DNA of 64,000 nucleotides from Sphingobium sp. YR768 (GCF_900111125.1 NZ_FOGE01000012.1:62001-126000), one strand, 5' to 3'. Positions 50,116-60,766 are shown, numbered from the stretch's first letter. Program-made: numbers and translations. Notes: generated from the letters alone by a model not told the origin.

Positions 50116-51083
50116 TGTCGGCGGCATGGCGCATGGTCGCCCGCAGCCATGGCGGGCCGGAGGTGATTGCGAAGGAAGCGTTCGATCCGGGCGCGCCGGG
50201 CGAAGGCGAACTGCTGATCGAACAGGAAGCGGTCGGCCTCAATTTCATCGACACCTATTATCGCACTGGGCTTTACCCTGCCCCCCTCCCCACCCCGCTG
50301 GGGTCGGAAGGCGCGGGCAAGGTTGTCGCGATCGGGGCTGGCGTAACCGGCTTCGCCGTCGGGGATCGAGTGGGCTGCGCCAGTGGACTCGGCGCCTATG
50401 CCACGCATCGCATCATTCCGGCCGACCGGGCCGTTCGCATTCCCGATGGCGTATCGAGCGAAGATGCCGCCGCGATGATGCTGAAGGGCATGACCGCCTG
50501 TTATCTGGCGGAGGACAGTATCGCGCTGAAGGCCGGACAGGTGGCGCTGATCCATGCGGCGGCGGGTGGGGTCGGATCGATCCTGGTGCGCTGGCTGCGG
50601 GACAAGGGCGTGATCGCCATCGCCCATTGCGGATCGGCGGCCAAGGCGGCGCTGGTCGATGCCGATCATAGCCTGCACGGTTCCTTTGACGATCTGGCCG
50701 CGACGGTGCGCGAGCTGACCGGCGGCAAGGGTGTGGACGTCGTCTATGACGGGGTCGGCAAAGATAGCTGGGGAGCGTCGCTCGCCAGTCTCAAACGGCG
50801 CGGTTTGTTGGTCAGCTATGGCAATGCATCCGGGGCTGTGCCGCCGGTCAGCCTGCTGGATCTGAGCCGGGGCGGATCGCTTTATGTTACCCGCCCAACT
50901 CTGTTCGATTATATCGCCACGGCAGAGGAACTGGCGCACACTGCGGATCGGTTGTTCGACCGGATGCAGCGCGGCGTGATCAAGGCGCAGATCGGGCAGC
51001 GTTTTGCGCTGGCGGATGCGGCCGATGCGCATCGTGCGCTGGAGGCGCGGCAGACGACGGGGGCTACGATCCTTATCCCCTGA
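50115..51083 (+). CDS. NADPH:quinone reductase (zinc-independent MDR family)
   Basis: A 322-residue medium-chain reductase of the quinone oxidoreductase type. NADPH is bound at AAAGGVGSILVRWL near residue 155. The N-terminal LNFIDTYYRTGLYP and PLGSEGAGKV are characteristic, and the zinc ligands of alcohol dehydrogenases are absent. It is coupled to the dienelactone hydrolase gene by TGATG. The pair may detoxify reactive carbonyls or lactones, which is inference. Confidence 0.88.
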   Translation: MSAAWRMVARSHGGPEVIAKEAFDPGAPGEGELLIEQEAVGLNFIDTYYRTGLYPAPLPTPLGSEGAGKVVAIGAGVTGFAVGDRVGCASGLGAYATHRIIPADRAVRIPDGVSSEDAAAMMLKGMTACYLAEDSIALKAGQVALIHAAAGGVGSILVRWLRDKGVIAIAHCGSAAKAALVDADHSLHGSFDDLAATVRELTGGKGVDVVYDGVGKDSWGASLASLKRRGLLVSYGNASGAVPPVSLLDLSRGGSLYVTRPTLFDYIATAEELAHTADRLFDRMQRGVIKAQIGQRFALADAADAHRALEARQTTGATILIP

Positions 51084-51091
51084 ACCTCATG

Positions 51092-51123
51092 AATGGCCTC
51101 CATGATCCATCACGGAGGCCATT
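51092..51123 (+). terminator. Terminator between convergent qor-like and methyltransferase genes
   Basis: AATGGCCTCC / GGAGGCCATT (10 bp, 12-base loop) is followed by GCTTTTAAGG on the plus strand, 8 bases after the reductase stop. Confidence 0.72.
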
Positions 51124-51151
51124 GCTTTTAAGGCGCGGTCGATGGGCTGAC

Positions 51152-52096
51152 CTATCTCTTCTTCCAATATTGCATCAGTTTCTTGAGCTGCAAGGCGGGT
51201 TTATCGGACCCGTCGCCGTTGATTGAACCTATATCGACCATCTGTTCAGATGCAGTAGAGTCGGAAACCTCGGGTTCGCGCTGAACCAACGGTGTCATCT
51301 GGACATCTTCCACAGCTTTAAGGACCGGCAGTTTGGTGCAGACGATGGCATCCTGCAATCCATCACCTACACCCCCGCCCATCCAGCAGCCATAGCTGAC
51401 CTTTGTCACAGCCATCCCTGCTTGCCAGACCATCTTCCGGATCAGGCTGTTGTCAAAGGCGATGAAGGCCAGCGGGTCATCAGGATGCGCGATGAATACA
51501 TCGCCTGCCTCGCGCATGCGATCACGGTCGAGCGGGAAAATGGATTGGCCAGCCAGAACCATATGACGTGAAAATTCGTTCAATTCGAAACAGGTGAACA
51601 TGAAGCGTCCACCGGGCTTCAACATGGAAGAGACGAAGTGCAACATCGTCTGAAAATCTGCCTGATTCAGATGGGTGAACACCGAAAAGGCATAGGCGTC
51701 GGTGAAATTGTCGCGATATTCCTCTGTCAGAACATCAGAACTCTTTCGCTGGCGCTGTTCGATGAAGCGATCATAATGATCATTTGCCCCTTCCAACAGC
51801 TCGAACCGGGTGTTCGGCAGTTGAGGAACGATATGCTCCTCACAAAAATCGATCACTGGCGGCATGATGTCCATGCCCACCAACTGCTGCGGATGAACAC
51901 CGGCCTTGTGCAGAGAGACCAACCCTCGACCGATGCCGCAACCGAAATCCAGGATGCGCGAATGGCCGCCCAGCGGCAGCAGGCGGGTCAGGATAGAGAT
52001 GCAGGCATCGCCCACCATTTCCGGGTCGGAACCGCCCACCCAGTCATTCATCGGGCTTGCCCGCATCTGATCATAGATGTGTGCAAGGTCGGCCAT
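51152..52096 (-). CDS. Class I SAM-dependent methyltransferase
   Basis: A protein of about 314 residues. The SAM loop is ILDFGCGIGRGLVSL near residue 48. GMDIMPPVIDFC, AYAFSVFTHLNQ and LKPGGRFMFTCFEL are the following Rossmann motifs. I start at MADLAHIYDQMRAS (ATG at 52096), which has AGGGG 8 bases upstream, against a longer frame to 52168. The gene and its upstream region look less GC-rich than the neighbours, hinting at later acquisition. Substrate unknown. Confidence 0.85.
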   Translation of the reverse strand: MADLAHIYDQMRASPMNDWVGGSDPEMVGDACISILTRLLPLGGHSRILDFGCGIGRGLVSLHKAGVHPQQLVGMDIMPPVIDFCEEHIVPQLPNTRFELLEGANDHYDRFIEQRQRKSSDVLTEEYRDNFTDAYAFSVFTHLNQADFQTMLHFVSSMLKPGGRFMFTCFELNEFSRHMVLAGQSIFPLDRDRMREAGDVFIAHPDDPLAFIAFDNSLIRKMVWQAGMAVTKVSYGCWMGGGVGDGLQDAIVCTKLPVLKAVEDVQMTPLVQREPEVSDSTASEQMVDIGSINGDGSDKPALQLKKLMQYWKKR

Positions 52097-52241
52097 CAAT
52101 TTACCCCTAAAATACCCAAAGTGATCTGACGTTAACGACGAAGTCGCATGATAACAAGCCGCAAGCACAGATGTTCGGCTTTATGCGACCGAAAGAAAAA
52201 GCATATCATAGAGGATCTTACGATATCCGGGATTGGCGCTT

Positions 52242-52964
52242 TTAGTGAAGCAGCGTCAGGATGCCGACATGCCGGTCGACAAAGCCCTGATAGATCATTT
52301 CGACCGCGACATAGACGATCACGGCAATGCCGACATAGGCGATCCAGCGGAAGCGATCGATATAATGAGCGATGATGTTCGCCGCAGCGCCCATTAGCGC
52401 CACGGACAGGAGCAGGCCAAGGATCAGGATACCCGGATGTTCGCGGGCAGCACCGGCCACGCCCAGCACATTGTCCAGGCTCATCGATATGTCGGCGATT
52501 GCCACGGCACCTGCGGCACGGGCGAAGCTCCTGGGCGGTCGCAATCCGGCATGATCGTCGTCGCTGCGGTCGTCTGGCGTGTCTGCGTCGCGCGGGGGAT
52601 GCAGTTCCCGCCACATTTTCCAGCTGACCCATAGCAGCAGCAAGCCGCCGGCCAGTATCAAGCCGACGATTTGCAGCAATTGGCTGACGATCAGGGCGAA
52701 GAATATGCGTAGCATCAGGGCGGCGGCGATGCCGATCAGGATGACCTTGCGCCGCTGTGCTGCGGGCAGGCCGGCGGCCAGCGCGCCGACGACGATGGCA
52801 TTGTCGCCCGCCAGCAGAAGGTCGATCATCAGCACCTTGGCAAAGGTCGCCAGAGCATCGGCTGAGCTGATCATGCTGAAATCATGGAGAATGTGCCGCC
52901 AGATATCGGCGAAGGAGCCGATCGGAAGGACGGCGGAAGCAGCGGCGGCGGTGAAGAGGAACAT
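52242..52964 (-). CDS. TerC family integral membrane protein
   Basis: A 240-residue membrane protein with about seven helices. The conserved acidic pairs are DLLLAGDNAIVVG near residue 50 and ADISMSLDNVLGVAG near 160, which bind metal in this family (TerC/YjbE-like, linked to manganese export and tellurium resistance). A polar loop with DADTPDDRSDDDHAG separates the two halves. It stands alone, and no ter genes accompany it. Confidence 0.88.
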   Translation of the reverse strand: MFLFTAAAASAVLPIGSFADIWRHILHDFSMISSADALATFAKVLMIDLLLAGDNAIVVGALAAGLPAAQRRKVILIGIAAALMLRIFFALIVSQLLQIVGLILAGGLLLLWVSWKMWRELHPPRDADTPDDRSDDDHAGLRPPRSFARAAGAVAIADISMSLDNVLGVAGAAREHPGILILGLLLSVALMGAAANIIAHYIDRFRWIAYVGIAVIVYVAVEMIYQGFVDRHVGILTLLH

Positions 52965-53020
52965 GATGCCTCAACGCCGCCGGGCTGGATCGGATGCAGG
53001 CTGATCCCGGTTAGGGGCCA

Positions 53021-53055
53021 GAGAAAGACAGAGGCCGGCCGATGGTGGACCGGCC
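53021..53055 (-). terminator. Predicted terminator after rho
   Basis: GGCCGG (53050-53055 on the complement) pairs with CCGGCC across an 11-base loop and is followed on the minus strand by TCTGTCTTTCTC. It lies 7 bases past the rho stop. Confidence 0.55.
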
Positions 53056-53061
53056 ATGCCC

Positions 53062-54318
<1,257 letters not shown>

Positions 54319-54585
54319 TTGCGAGTCGGTCCGATGCGGTGGATAGAAAATGGTCGGAAAGGAAGGAGATAGCCGGACAGGAAGGCCGGAAATCCTCACG
54401 CCGGACGGGCGAGGATGAATATGTAAGGCGTTTAACGATCCTCAGCCCGTTTCGTCAAGGCAGGATAGAAGCGGATCATCATGGAAAATCGCGCTTTTGT
54501 GCGTACCGACGGCGAGTGGTGCCGCTGGCGCGATGGCCGGCCTTCATGATATAAGAAGCGAATAAGATAATGGAAGGACGAGGAT
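54319..54585. other. Divergent intergenic region rho / retropepsin-like gene
   Basis: This holds the rho leader and the upstream region of the retropepsin-like gene (ribosome site GGAAGGACGAGG before 54586). A 22-codon frame at 54481-54549 (plus strand, MENRAFVRTDGEWCRW...) is present, but its reality is doubtful. I see no clear promoter or terminator. Confidence 0.4.
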
Positions 54586-55563
54586 ATGGGACGACTCCCT
54601 GTCTCGACAAAGGCCCTGCTGGGAATCGCGATGGCGATCGGCGGGCCGCCACTGGCTGCGCAGGAGGCGCCCGCCCTCGATGCGGACACTCCGCCATCCG
54701 TGGTGCGGACGCTGGATGACAGCGATCAGCGGGTTACCATACCGATCTCGATCGACGGCAAGGGGCCGTGGAACTTCATCATCGACACCGGATCGCAGCG
54801 TACGGTGATCGCGCACGATCTGGCCCAGCAACTGGCACTGCCGCCGCGCGCCAATGTGACCATCATCAGCATGACCGGCCGGGCGGAAACCCATACGGTG
54901 GCGCTGCCGCGTCTGGGCTTTGGCGGCAACCGGATCGACGATATCGAGGCGCCGGTGCTGGATGGCGCCAATCTGGGCGCGCCGGGCCTGCTGGGGCTCG
55001 ACAGCCTGCATGCCAAGCGGGTGACGCTGAATTTCCGGACCGGACGGATGGAGATTGCCAGCAGCGGCGCGCGGCGGCCGCTGCGCGCCGATCCCGATAC
55101 CATCGTGGTGGAGGCGAAGCGCAAGCGCGGCCAGCTGATCCTGCTCGATTCTGAGGTCAACGGGATGCGCGTCAACATCATGCTCGACACCGGCACCAAT
55201 TTCAGCATCGGCAATCTGGCGCTGCGGGACCGGCTGATCGCGAAGAAGCGGGCGCCCGCGATGCTGGAGGCGAGTCTGGTCAGTGTGACGGGCGGCCTGC
55301 TGACCGGGCAGGTGGGGCGGATCAAGTCGGTGCGCATGGGCCGCGTCAACATGATCGAGGTGCCGGTCCTGTTCGCCGACGCCAGCCCCTTCAAGGAACT
55401 GGGGATGGAGGACAAGCCCGCTTTGCTGCTGGGCATTAGCGCGCTGCGCATCTTCGATCGGGTGGCGATCGATTTCGGTCGGGGCAAAGTGGACTTCCTG
55501 ATGCCGGACGCCAGTGCTCTCGACAAGACGCGCTTTGCGGCGAACGATCAGGGCAAGGAGTGA
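54586..55563 (+). CDS. Tandem retropepsin-like aspartic protease, exported
   Basis: A 325-residue protein with a signal peptide (KALLGIAMAIGG to PLAAQ) and two retropepsin-like modules. Active-site triads are D67-T68-G69 in WNFIIDTGSQRT and D201-T202-G203 in NIMLDTGTNFS. Each is followed by the usual hydrophobic-glycine strand (LGLDSLHAKRV, LLGISALRIF). Retropepsins normally dimerise to bring two DTG loops together. Here both are on one chain, as in pepsins, so it could act as a monomer in the periplasm. Substrate unknown. Confidence 0.85.
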   Translation: MGRLPVSTKALLGIAMAIGGPPLAAQEAPALDADTPPSVVRTLDDSDQRVTIPISIDGKGPWNFIIDTGSQRTVIAHDLAQQLALPPRANVTIISMTGRAETHTVALPRLGFGGNRIDDIEAPVLDGANLGAPGLLGLDSLHAKRVTLNFRTGRMEIASSGARRPLRADPDTIVVEAKRKRGQLILLDSEVNGMRVNIMLDTGTNFSIGNLALRDRLIAKKRAPAMLEASLVSVTGGLLTGQVGRIKSVRMGRVNMIEVPVLFADASPFKELGMEDKPALLLGISALRIFDRVAIDFGRGKVDFLMPDASALDKTRFAANDQGKE

Positions 55564-55573
55564 GATAGAAAAT

Positions 55574-55598
55574 CGGACCCCTGCTTTCGCAGGAGCCC
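55574..55598. repeat. Palindromic hairpin repeat, copy C (convergent 3' end)
   Basis: CCTGC-TTTC-GCAGG with flanking ACCC / AGCCC lies between the convergent retropepsin and PBP1a genes and is followed by GTGGCTTTTAC. The core matches copies at 2451-2474 and 36293-36315. Confidence 0.65.
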
Positions 55599-55605
55599 GT
55601 GGCTT

Positions 55606-57699
55606 TTACTGTCCCGGCGTTGGCCGTGTTGTCGGAGGCTGTTGCTGGCGCTGACGATCGCGGCCCAGCACATTGTCGATCCACTGCTGGTCCAGCTTGG
55701 GCGGTTGTGGCCGATCCTGCGGATCGACCTCCATCTGCTGCTGGTCCGGATCATCCTGCGCATCCGACGGTTCCGGACGCGGCCGTTCGACCGGCAGGCC
55801 ATTTTCATCGACCATCATCCCGTTGTCGGGGCTGCCATAATAGGCTTCCTCATCGGGTTCGAGCTGCCATTCGGGCAGGGTGACTTCGGTGTCGAAGGGT
55901 TCGACCGGCCGCTTGGCAACGGCGACCTTCATATAGTCGGCAAAGGCCCGTGCGGGCGCGCGGCCGCCCTGCAATCCGCCGACCGTCTTGGCATCGTCGC
56001 GTCCCATCCAGACGCCGGTCGTGATGCCGCTGGAAAAGCCCAGGAAATAGCCATCCTTGTTGCTGGTGGTGGTGCCGGTCTTGCCCGCCACCGGGCGACC
56101 GATCTGCGCCGCCTTGCCGGTGCCGGTGCTGACCGCCGTCTGCATCAGGTCGGTCATGCCCGCCGCCACCCAAGGGGCGACCAGCACGCGGCTGGTATCG
56201 TCCTGATGCTGGTAGAGCAGGCGCCCGTCCGCTGTCGTGACCTTGGTGATGCCATAGGGGGTCACGGCAATGCCCTTGCGCGCGATAGAGGCTGCGGCGC
56301 GGGTCATGTCGATCAGGCGCACGTCCGACGTGCCCAGCACCATCGAGGGATGGGTGTTGACCGGCGTGGTGATGCCGAAACGGCGCGCCATGTCGGCAAC
56401 GGTCGGGAAGCCGACCTCCACGCCCAGCTTGGCCGCGATCGTGTTGATCGAGTAAGCGAAGGCGGTGCGCACGTCGATGTCGCCGGCGAAGCGGCCATTG
56501 GCGTTGCGCGGGCTCCAGCCATTGATCGTCACCGGTTCGTCGGTAATGGCCGTGTCGGGGGTGTAGCCCGCCTCCAGCGCCGCCATATAGACGAAGATCT
56601 TCCAGGCGGACCCCGGCTGGCGGGTGGCGGTGGTGGCGCGGTTATAGTTGGAGGTCACATAGTCGAGGCCGCCGACCATCGCCCGCACCGCGCCGTCGCG
56701 GTCCAGACTGACCATCGCGCCCTGCGTACCGGCCGGGACATTGGCTTTGATCGCGGCCGTTGCGGCATTCTGCATGCCCAGATCGATGGTGGTGTAGACT
56801 TCCAGCGGCTCGTTCGGCTCGTCGATCAGCAGGTCGAGCTGGGGCAGCGCCCAGTCGGTGAAATAGCGCACGCTGTTCTGCGGCGGTTCGGGCGCCATGC
56901 TGACGCCCGCCAGATTGGCATTGGCCCGTTGCTCCGCCGTGATGGCGCCATTTTCCTCCATCAGGTCCAGCACCACGCCCGCGCGGCCGACGGCGGCTTC
57001 GGCGTCGGCGGTGGGGGAGTAGCTGGACGGCGCCTTGACCAGACCGGCGATCACCGCCGCTTCGGGCAGGTCGAGGCCGGTGGCGGGGTGGCCGAAAAAT
57101 TTGCGGCTGGCTGCGTCGATGCCATAGGCGCCGCCGCCGAAATAGACCTTGTTCAGGTAGAGTTCGAGGATCTGCCGCTTGGAGAATTTGCGCTCCAGCG
57201 CCAGCGCCAGCACCATTTCGCGGATCTTTCGGCCGAAACTATAGCTGTTGTTGAGGAAGATGTTGCGCGTCACCTGCTGGGTGATGGTCGATGCGCCCTG
57301 CCAGCGGCGACCGGTGCCACGTCGTTCCACCGCGACCCAGGCGGCGCGGGCCATGCCAATGGGATCGACGCCGGGATGCAAGTAGAAACGCTTGTCTTCG
57401 GTCGAGACCATCGCGTCGACCATGACCTGCGGTATCTGGTCATAGCTCAGCCACTGGCCAAAGCTCGGCCCGAGCGAGACGATGACGCTGCCGTCGGCCG
57501 CGTGGACGCGGATCATCTGGCCGTTGGGGGAGGATTTGAGGCTGTTATAGTCGGGCAGGGACTGCATCGCGATGACCACCGCGATGACGACTGCCAACAA
57601 CCCAGCCACTGCCGCCGCGATGCCGATCTTCAGCCCGCGCAGCATCCATGTCTTCGCGCGGCCACGTGGCGCGCCCTTGCTCTTGCTTGATCCTGCCAT
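55606..57699 (-). CDS. Penicillin-binding protein 1A-type (transglycosylase/transpeptidase)
   Basis: A bifunctional class A PBP of 697 residues that polymerises and crosslinks peptidoglycan. One N-terminal membrane anchor (KIGIAAAVAGLLAVVIAVVI). The GT51 glycosyltransferase has VSTEDKRFYLHPG and GASTITQQVTRN. The transpeptidase has the serine motif RQPGSAWKIF near 365, SIN in YSINTI, and the KTG box AGKTGTTTSNKDG near 530. The C-terminal 70 residues are rich in Pro, Gln and Asp and may be a flexible tail. Confidence 0.95.
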   Translation of the reverse strand: MAGSSKSKGAPRGRAKTWMLRGLKIGIAAAVAGLLAVVIAVVIAMQSLPDYNSLKSSPNGQMIRVHAADGSVIVSLGPSFGQWLSYDQIPQVMVDAMVSTEDKRFYLHPGVDPIGMARAAWVAVERRGTGRRWQGASTITQQVTRNIFLNNSYSFGRKIREMVLALALERKFSKRQILELYLNKVYFGGGAYGIDAASRKFFGHPATGLDLPEAAVIAGLVKAPSSYSPTADAEAAVGRAGVVLDLMEENGAITAEQRANANLAGVSMAPEPPQNSVRYFTDWALPQLDLLIDEPNEPLEVYTTIDLGMQNAATAAIKANVPAGTQGAMVSLDRDGAVRAMVGGLDYVTSNYNRATTATRQPGSAWKIFVYMAALEAGYTPDTAITDEPVTINGWSPRNANGRFAGDIDVRTAFAYSINTIAAKLGVEVGFPTVADMARRFGITTPVNTHPSMVLGTSDVRLIDMTRAAASIARKGIAVTPYGITKVTTADGRLLYQHQDDTSRVLVAPWVAAGMTDLMQTAVSTGTGKAAQIGRPVAGKTGTTTSNKDGYFLGFSSGITTGVWMGRDDAKTVGGLQGGRAPARAFADYMKVAVAKRPVEPFDTEVTLPEWQLEPDEEAYYGSPDNGMMVDENGLPVERPRPEPSDAQDDPDQQQMEVDPQDRPQPPKLDQQWIDNVLGRDRQRQQQPPTTRPTPGQ

Positions 57700-57881
57700 T
57701 TGTGCCGCCCCGGATACGCGCTAATCCCGGTCCCGGCCAGCGCAAATCCTGCAACCGGCGCGGAAAAAGACCGTCGCGCCGTCCATGGGGAACGGCGCTT
57801 TACCCGGGATGAACGGCCGATGTGCAGCTATCGTCAAGGCGCCGTGAAATCGATGTGGAACGGTCGGCGGAAGCGGCTTTC

Positions 57882-58286
57882 CTATTCCGCCTCGTCGCGT
57901 GGTTTGAAATCCAGACCGGCGCTGTTCATGCAATAGCGCAGACCGTTGACGCCCGGTCCATCGGGGAAGACATGGCCCAGATGGCCTTCGCATTTGGCGC
58001 AGCGGACTTCGGTGCGGATCATGCCATGGCTGGCGTCGCGAATTTCCTCGACCGCGTCGATGTCCACCGGTGCGGTGAAGCTGGGCCAGCCCGATCCGCT
58101 GTCATATTTTTCGTCGGCGTCGAACAGTTCGGCGCCGCAACCGGCGCAATAATAGACGCCTTCGGTCTTGTTGCTGTTATATTTGCCGGTGAAGGCCCGT
58201 TCGGTTCCGGCCTCCCGCAGCACATGATATTGTTCGGGGGAAAGGCGGGCGCGCCACTCGGCGTCGGTCAGGTTCAGCTTCTCCAT
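57882..58286 (-). CDS. msrB: Peptide-methionine (R)-S-oxide reductase
   Basis: MsrB repairs methionine-R-sulfoxide. I start at [11 protein letters not shown] (ATG at 58286), because the upstream extension to 58349 is unlike the family. The zinc cysteines are [10 protein letters not shown] and [12 protein letters not shown]. The catalytic cysteine is in [12 protein letters not shown]. Length 134 is normal and there is no signal peptide, so it is cytoplasmic. The gene overlaps no neighbour at this start and lies 31 bases past holA. Confidence 0.94.
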   Translation of the reverse strand: MEKLNLTDAEWRARLSPEQYHVLREAGTERAFTGKYNSNKTEGVYYCAGCGAELFDADEKYDSGSGWPSFTAPVDIDAVEEIRDASHGMIRTEVRCAKCEGHLGHVFPDGPGVNGLRYCMNSAGLDFKPRDEAE

Positions 58287-58317
58287 GGGCGCAATATGGC
58301 CCTGCGCCTCCGTTCGA

Positions 58318-59346
58318 TCAAGCCCGCTCGCGCGCGGCCTGTCGTGCAATCGCCAGCAATTCGTGGCGCACCATCAAGTCGCCCAGCCCCCTGCCCCCGC
58401 GGCTGGATCGTTCGGCCTCCAACAGGCGTTGGATCACGCGGGCGATGCCGGGCGCGTTCCAGGTCTGCACCTGTCGCGACACCAGCCCCTTTTCCTTCCA
58501 GAAGACCGCTTTGCCCGCCGATTCGACCGCCGATTCCAGTCGGCCGCTGCTGTCGAAGGCGGTGCGGATATTGGCGACCAGCATGGCGCGGCTCAGCAAG
58601 GGGCGGATGACCGATGCCATGGCCGTGCCGGTTTCGGCGAGACTGGCCAGTTCGCGATGCATGGCCTTCAGGTCGCCGCCCAGCACGGCATTGACCAAAG
58701 GCGCGACTTCCGTGTCGGGATTGTCGGCGGACAGCGCATCGAGCGCTTCGGCGGTGGCCTCACGCGGGTGCTCCGGCGCGGCGTCGAGATAGAGGATCAG
58801 CTTCTCCACCTCCCCCGCCATCAATGCGCGGTCGCCATTGGCCAGCGCCACGATCCGGCGCGCCAGTTCGGACGACAAGCGCAGCCCGCTTTCGCGCGCG
58901 ATGCCGATGGCGATCTGCTCCGCCTCCCGCGCGTCGGGCTGGTAGGAGATGAAGGCCAGCGCGCCCTTATGGTCCAGCGCCAGCTTGAGCAGCTTCGATG
59001 TGGGTTTCAGCGCGCCGGCCACCGCGATCACCGGATTGCCGGCGGCCTCGGCCTCCAGCAGGGCGGCCAGCGCGGCCAGCGATTCGTCGCCCATGCCGCT
59101 GACGCGAATCCAGCGCTGGTCGCCGAACATGGAGAAGGAGGCCGCTTCGTCCGACAGCCTGGCCGGATCGTCCTTGAGCGTCGGGCCGTCCAGATCGATC
59201 CGTTCGGCCTGCGGCCCCATGGCGCGCTCCAGCCGGCGGGCCAGCGCCTGACTGCCCGCTTCATCGGGACCATAGAGCAGGAAGAAACGAATATCCTGGG
59301 GTGGCGCATCCAGCGCCTTTTCGATCTGGCCCCGATTGGCCTTCAA
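58318..59346 (-). CDS. holA: DNA polymerase III delta subunit
   Basis: HolA opens the beta clamp within the clamp loader. The 342-residue protein shows the N-terminal [20 protein letters not shown] and the central [15 protein letters not shown] with [25 protein letters not shown], matching the delta family. The start codon is TTG (59346-59344), overlapping the lptE stop as TTGA. No ATG near the N-terminus fits better. The lptE-holA pairing is typical of proteobacteria. Confidence 0.93.
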   Translation of the reverse strand: MKANRGQIEKALDAPPQDIRFFLLYGPDEAGSQALARRLERAMGPQAERIDLDGPTLKDDPARLSDEAASFSMFGDQRWIRVSGMGDESLAALAALLEAEAAGNPVIAVAGALKPTSKLLKLALDHKGALAFISYQPDAREAEQIAIGIARESGLRLSSELARRIVALANGDRALMAGEVEKLILYLDAAPEHPREATAEALDALSADNPDTEVAPLVNAVLGGDLKAMHRELASLAETGTAMASVIRPLLSRAMLVANIRTAFDSSGRLESAVESAGKAVFWKEKGLVSRQVQTWNAPGIARVIQRLLEAERSSRGGRGLGDLMVRHELLAIARQAARERA

Positions 59347-59843
59347 GGCTTGGCCGCCTTGCGCGAGAACAGCGCCAGCCGGGTCACGATCTGGTCGGCC
59401 ACCGTCTGCGACAGCCGTTCGAGCGCCGTGTCTTCGGCCGCGATCGTCGCATATTCGCTGGAGGTCACGTCGATACCGGAATCGGAACCGGCCGTATCGT
59501 CCAGTATCTGCGCGCCGGTGGCCTGATCGACCAGTTGATAGCGGGCGCGCAGGGTGCGCCGCTCGCGGGTAACGGCGGCGTCGGCCCGCAGACCAAAGCC
59601 GCTGATATTGTCGTCCAGCTTGACCACCAGTTTGTAGTGGGGGCCATCGCCGCCGCGCATTGCCGAAAGCCGATCGTTAAGCGCATTGCGCACCAGCCAG
59701 CCGCCCTTGCCCTCGATCGGCTCGACTTCGACATTGCCGAGCGTCTGCGCCACTACGCCATGCCCGCCGCCGCCATAGACGGGGCGCAGCCCGCAGCCGC
59801 AGAGGAGCAAGGGAAGGGCGAGGAGAGGGAGGATGCGCTTCAT
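59343..59843 (-). CDS. lptE: LPS assembly lipoprotein LptE
   Basis: LptE plugs the LptD barrel that places LPS in the outer leaflet. The 166-residue protein has a signal peptide and lipobox LLCGC near residue 17, then GLRPVYGG, the classic start of mature LptE. The C-terminal helix ETALERLSQTVADQIVTRL-like region fits. In relatives it follows leuS and a small lipoprotein gene. Here a DUF1796 gene lies between leuS and lptE. Confidence 0.92.
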   Translation of the reverse strand: MKRILPLLALPLLLCGCGLRPVYGGGGHGVVAQTLGNVEVEPIEGKGGWLVRNALNDRLSAMRGGDGPHYKLVVKLDDNISGFGLRADAAVTRERRTLRARYQLVDQATGAQILDDTAGSDSGIDVTSSEYATIAAEDTALERLSQTVADQIVTRLALFSRKAAKP

Positions 59844-59937
59844 CCCGGCCTCTCTACCCGTTTGCTCCGGGCTTGTCTAAGCCTGTCGGCAATCGAATAT
59901 GTGCTGACGGCGCGCTATTTGTGCCAGGTAGATTATA

Positions 59938-60564
59938 TCACCAGAAGGCAGCGGTGATGCCTTCACGGTGTGGAAATTCGCGGAAGATGATGTCCCACGA
60001 ACGCACATGGCCGTCCGTCGCGTCATTGCCCGGCGCGAGCCTTGCAAGTGGGCGAAAGTAGATATTCTGCCTGTCCTGCCCCTTGAGCAACTGTTCGACA
60101 GGTTGCGCCACCACCAGATCGAACTGTCCATAAGGTACGTAGGACGTCAAAATGTCTCGTACCGTGACGATCCGGTCCAATAGATTTTCGGTTTCATGCG
60201 TCTTGTAAAAGAAAACAGTACGACCGCTATCTTTCAGAGTGCGGAAACTATGGATGAAATGATATGTCTTTGACCGAAGATTTTCCAGTTTCTCCTGGAA
60301 TTTTCCATCTGCATTCAAATCCGGCGTACTGAAATCCGCGTGGAAGCAATGTCTGTATTGCAAATCTCGGAACAGATCGCTCTGGAAATGAACGATATTA
60401 TGTTCCTGAAGTAGTCCAGCGAAATCATTTTGCAGAATCGCGATCAGAACATCCAGATTGGTAATGTTCCAATTGAAGAAGCCGCCCTTATGCACCCCTC
60501 TGACGCGCCGCATTTGAAATGCAATTTCGCAGTTATTTCCAAGAGATACATAATTGTCGTACAT
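59938..60564 (-). CDS. DUF1796-like putative cysteine peptidase, probably acquired
   Basis: A protein of about 208 residues. The N-terminus NYVSLGNNCEIAFQMRRVRG, then FFNWNITNLDVLIAILQNDF, matches the DUF1796 pattern (SLG..C..A..LR then FDW). Papain-like activity has been suggested for that family, with the cysteine in GNNCEIA and a histidine in RHCFHADF as candidates. The gene is visibly AT-richer than its neighbours and sits between leuS and lptE, normally contiguous. The start is 60564 or 60579. Function not established. Confidence 0.72.
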   Translation of the reverse strand: MYDNYVSLGNNCEIAFQMRRVRGVHKGGFFNWNITNLDVLIAILQNDFAGLLQEHNIVHFQSDLFRDLQYRHCFHADFSTPDLNADGKFQEKLENLRSKTYHFIHSFRTLKDSGRTVFFYKTHETENLLDRIVTVRDILTSYVPYGQFDLVVAQPVEQLLKGQDRQNIYFRPLARLAPGNDATDGHVRSWDIIFREFPHREGITAAFW

Positions 60565-60695
60565 GCGTTCGCACCCCATTTCACGCCGTGAGGACCAGTT
60601 TCAAACAAAGATGCGCTATTGGCAAGCCCTGCCGGGAATCGCATGAAATTGCCGTAGATGTTTCAAGGCGTCAGAGCGGCGCAGCCGCCATTTGG

Positions 60696-60737
60696 GGCAA
60701 TGCCTGTTCCTTCCAGAAGAAAAGAACAGGCATTGCC
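60696..60737 (-). terminator. 14-bp hairpin after leuS
   Basis: GGCAATGCCTGTTC (60696-60709) pairs perfectly with GAACAGGCATTGCC (60724-60737), 29 bases past the leuS stop. No T run follows on either strand. It probably marks the ancestral leuS transcript end or the border of the inserted DUF1796 gene. Confidence 0.55.
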
Positions 60738-60766
60738 AACAGACGATTCCAGTTTGTCGTGTGCGT

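Noticed and set aside
54481..54549. 22-codon frame between rho and the retropepsin gene
   Set aside because: Weak ribosome site and no recognisable protein feature. It could be chance or a leader peptide, so it is not listed as a gene.
57664..57671. CCACGTGG in the PBP1a 5' region as a further parS
   Set aside because: It has the CACGTG centre only. The outer bases do not match the GTT...AAC frame.
55642..57690. 682-codon open frame opposite the PBP1a gene
   Set aside because: Antisense shadow. The PBP motifs on the minus strand are unambiguous.
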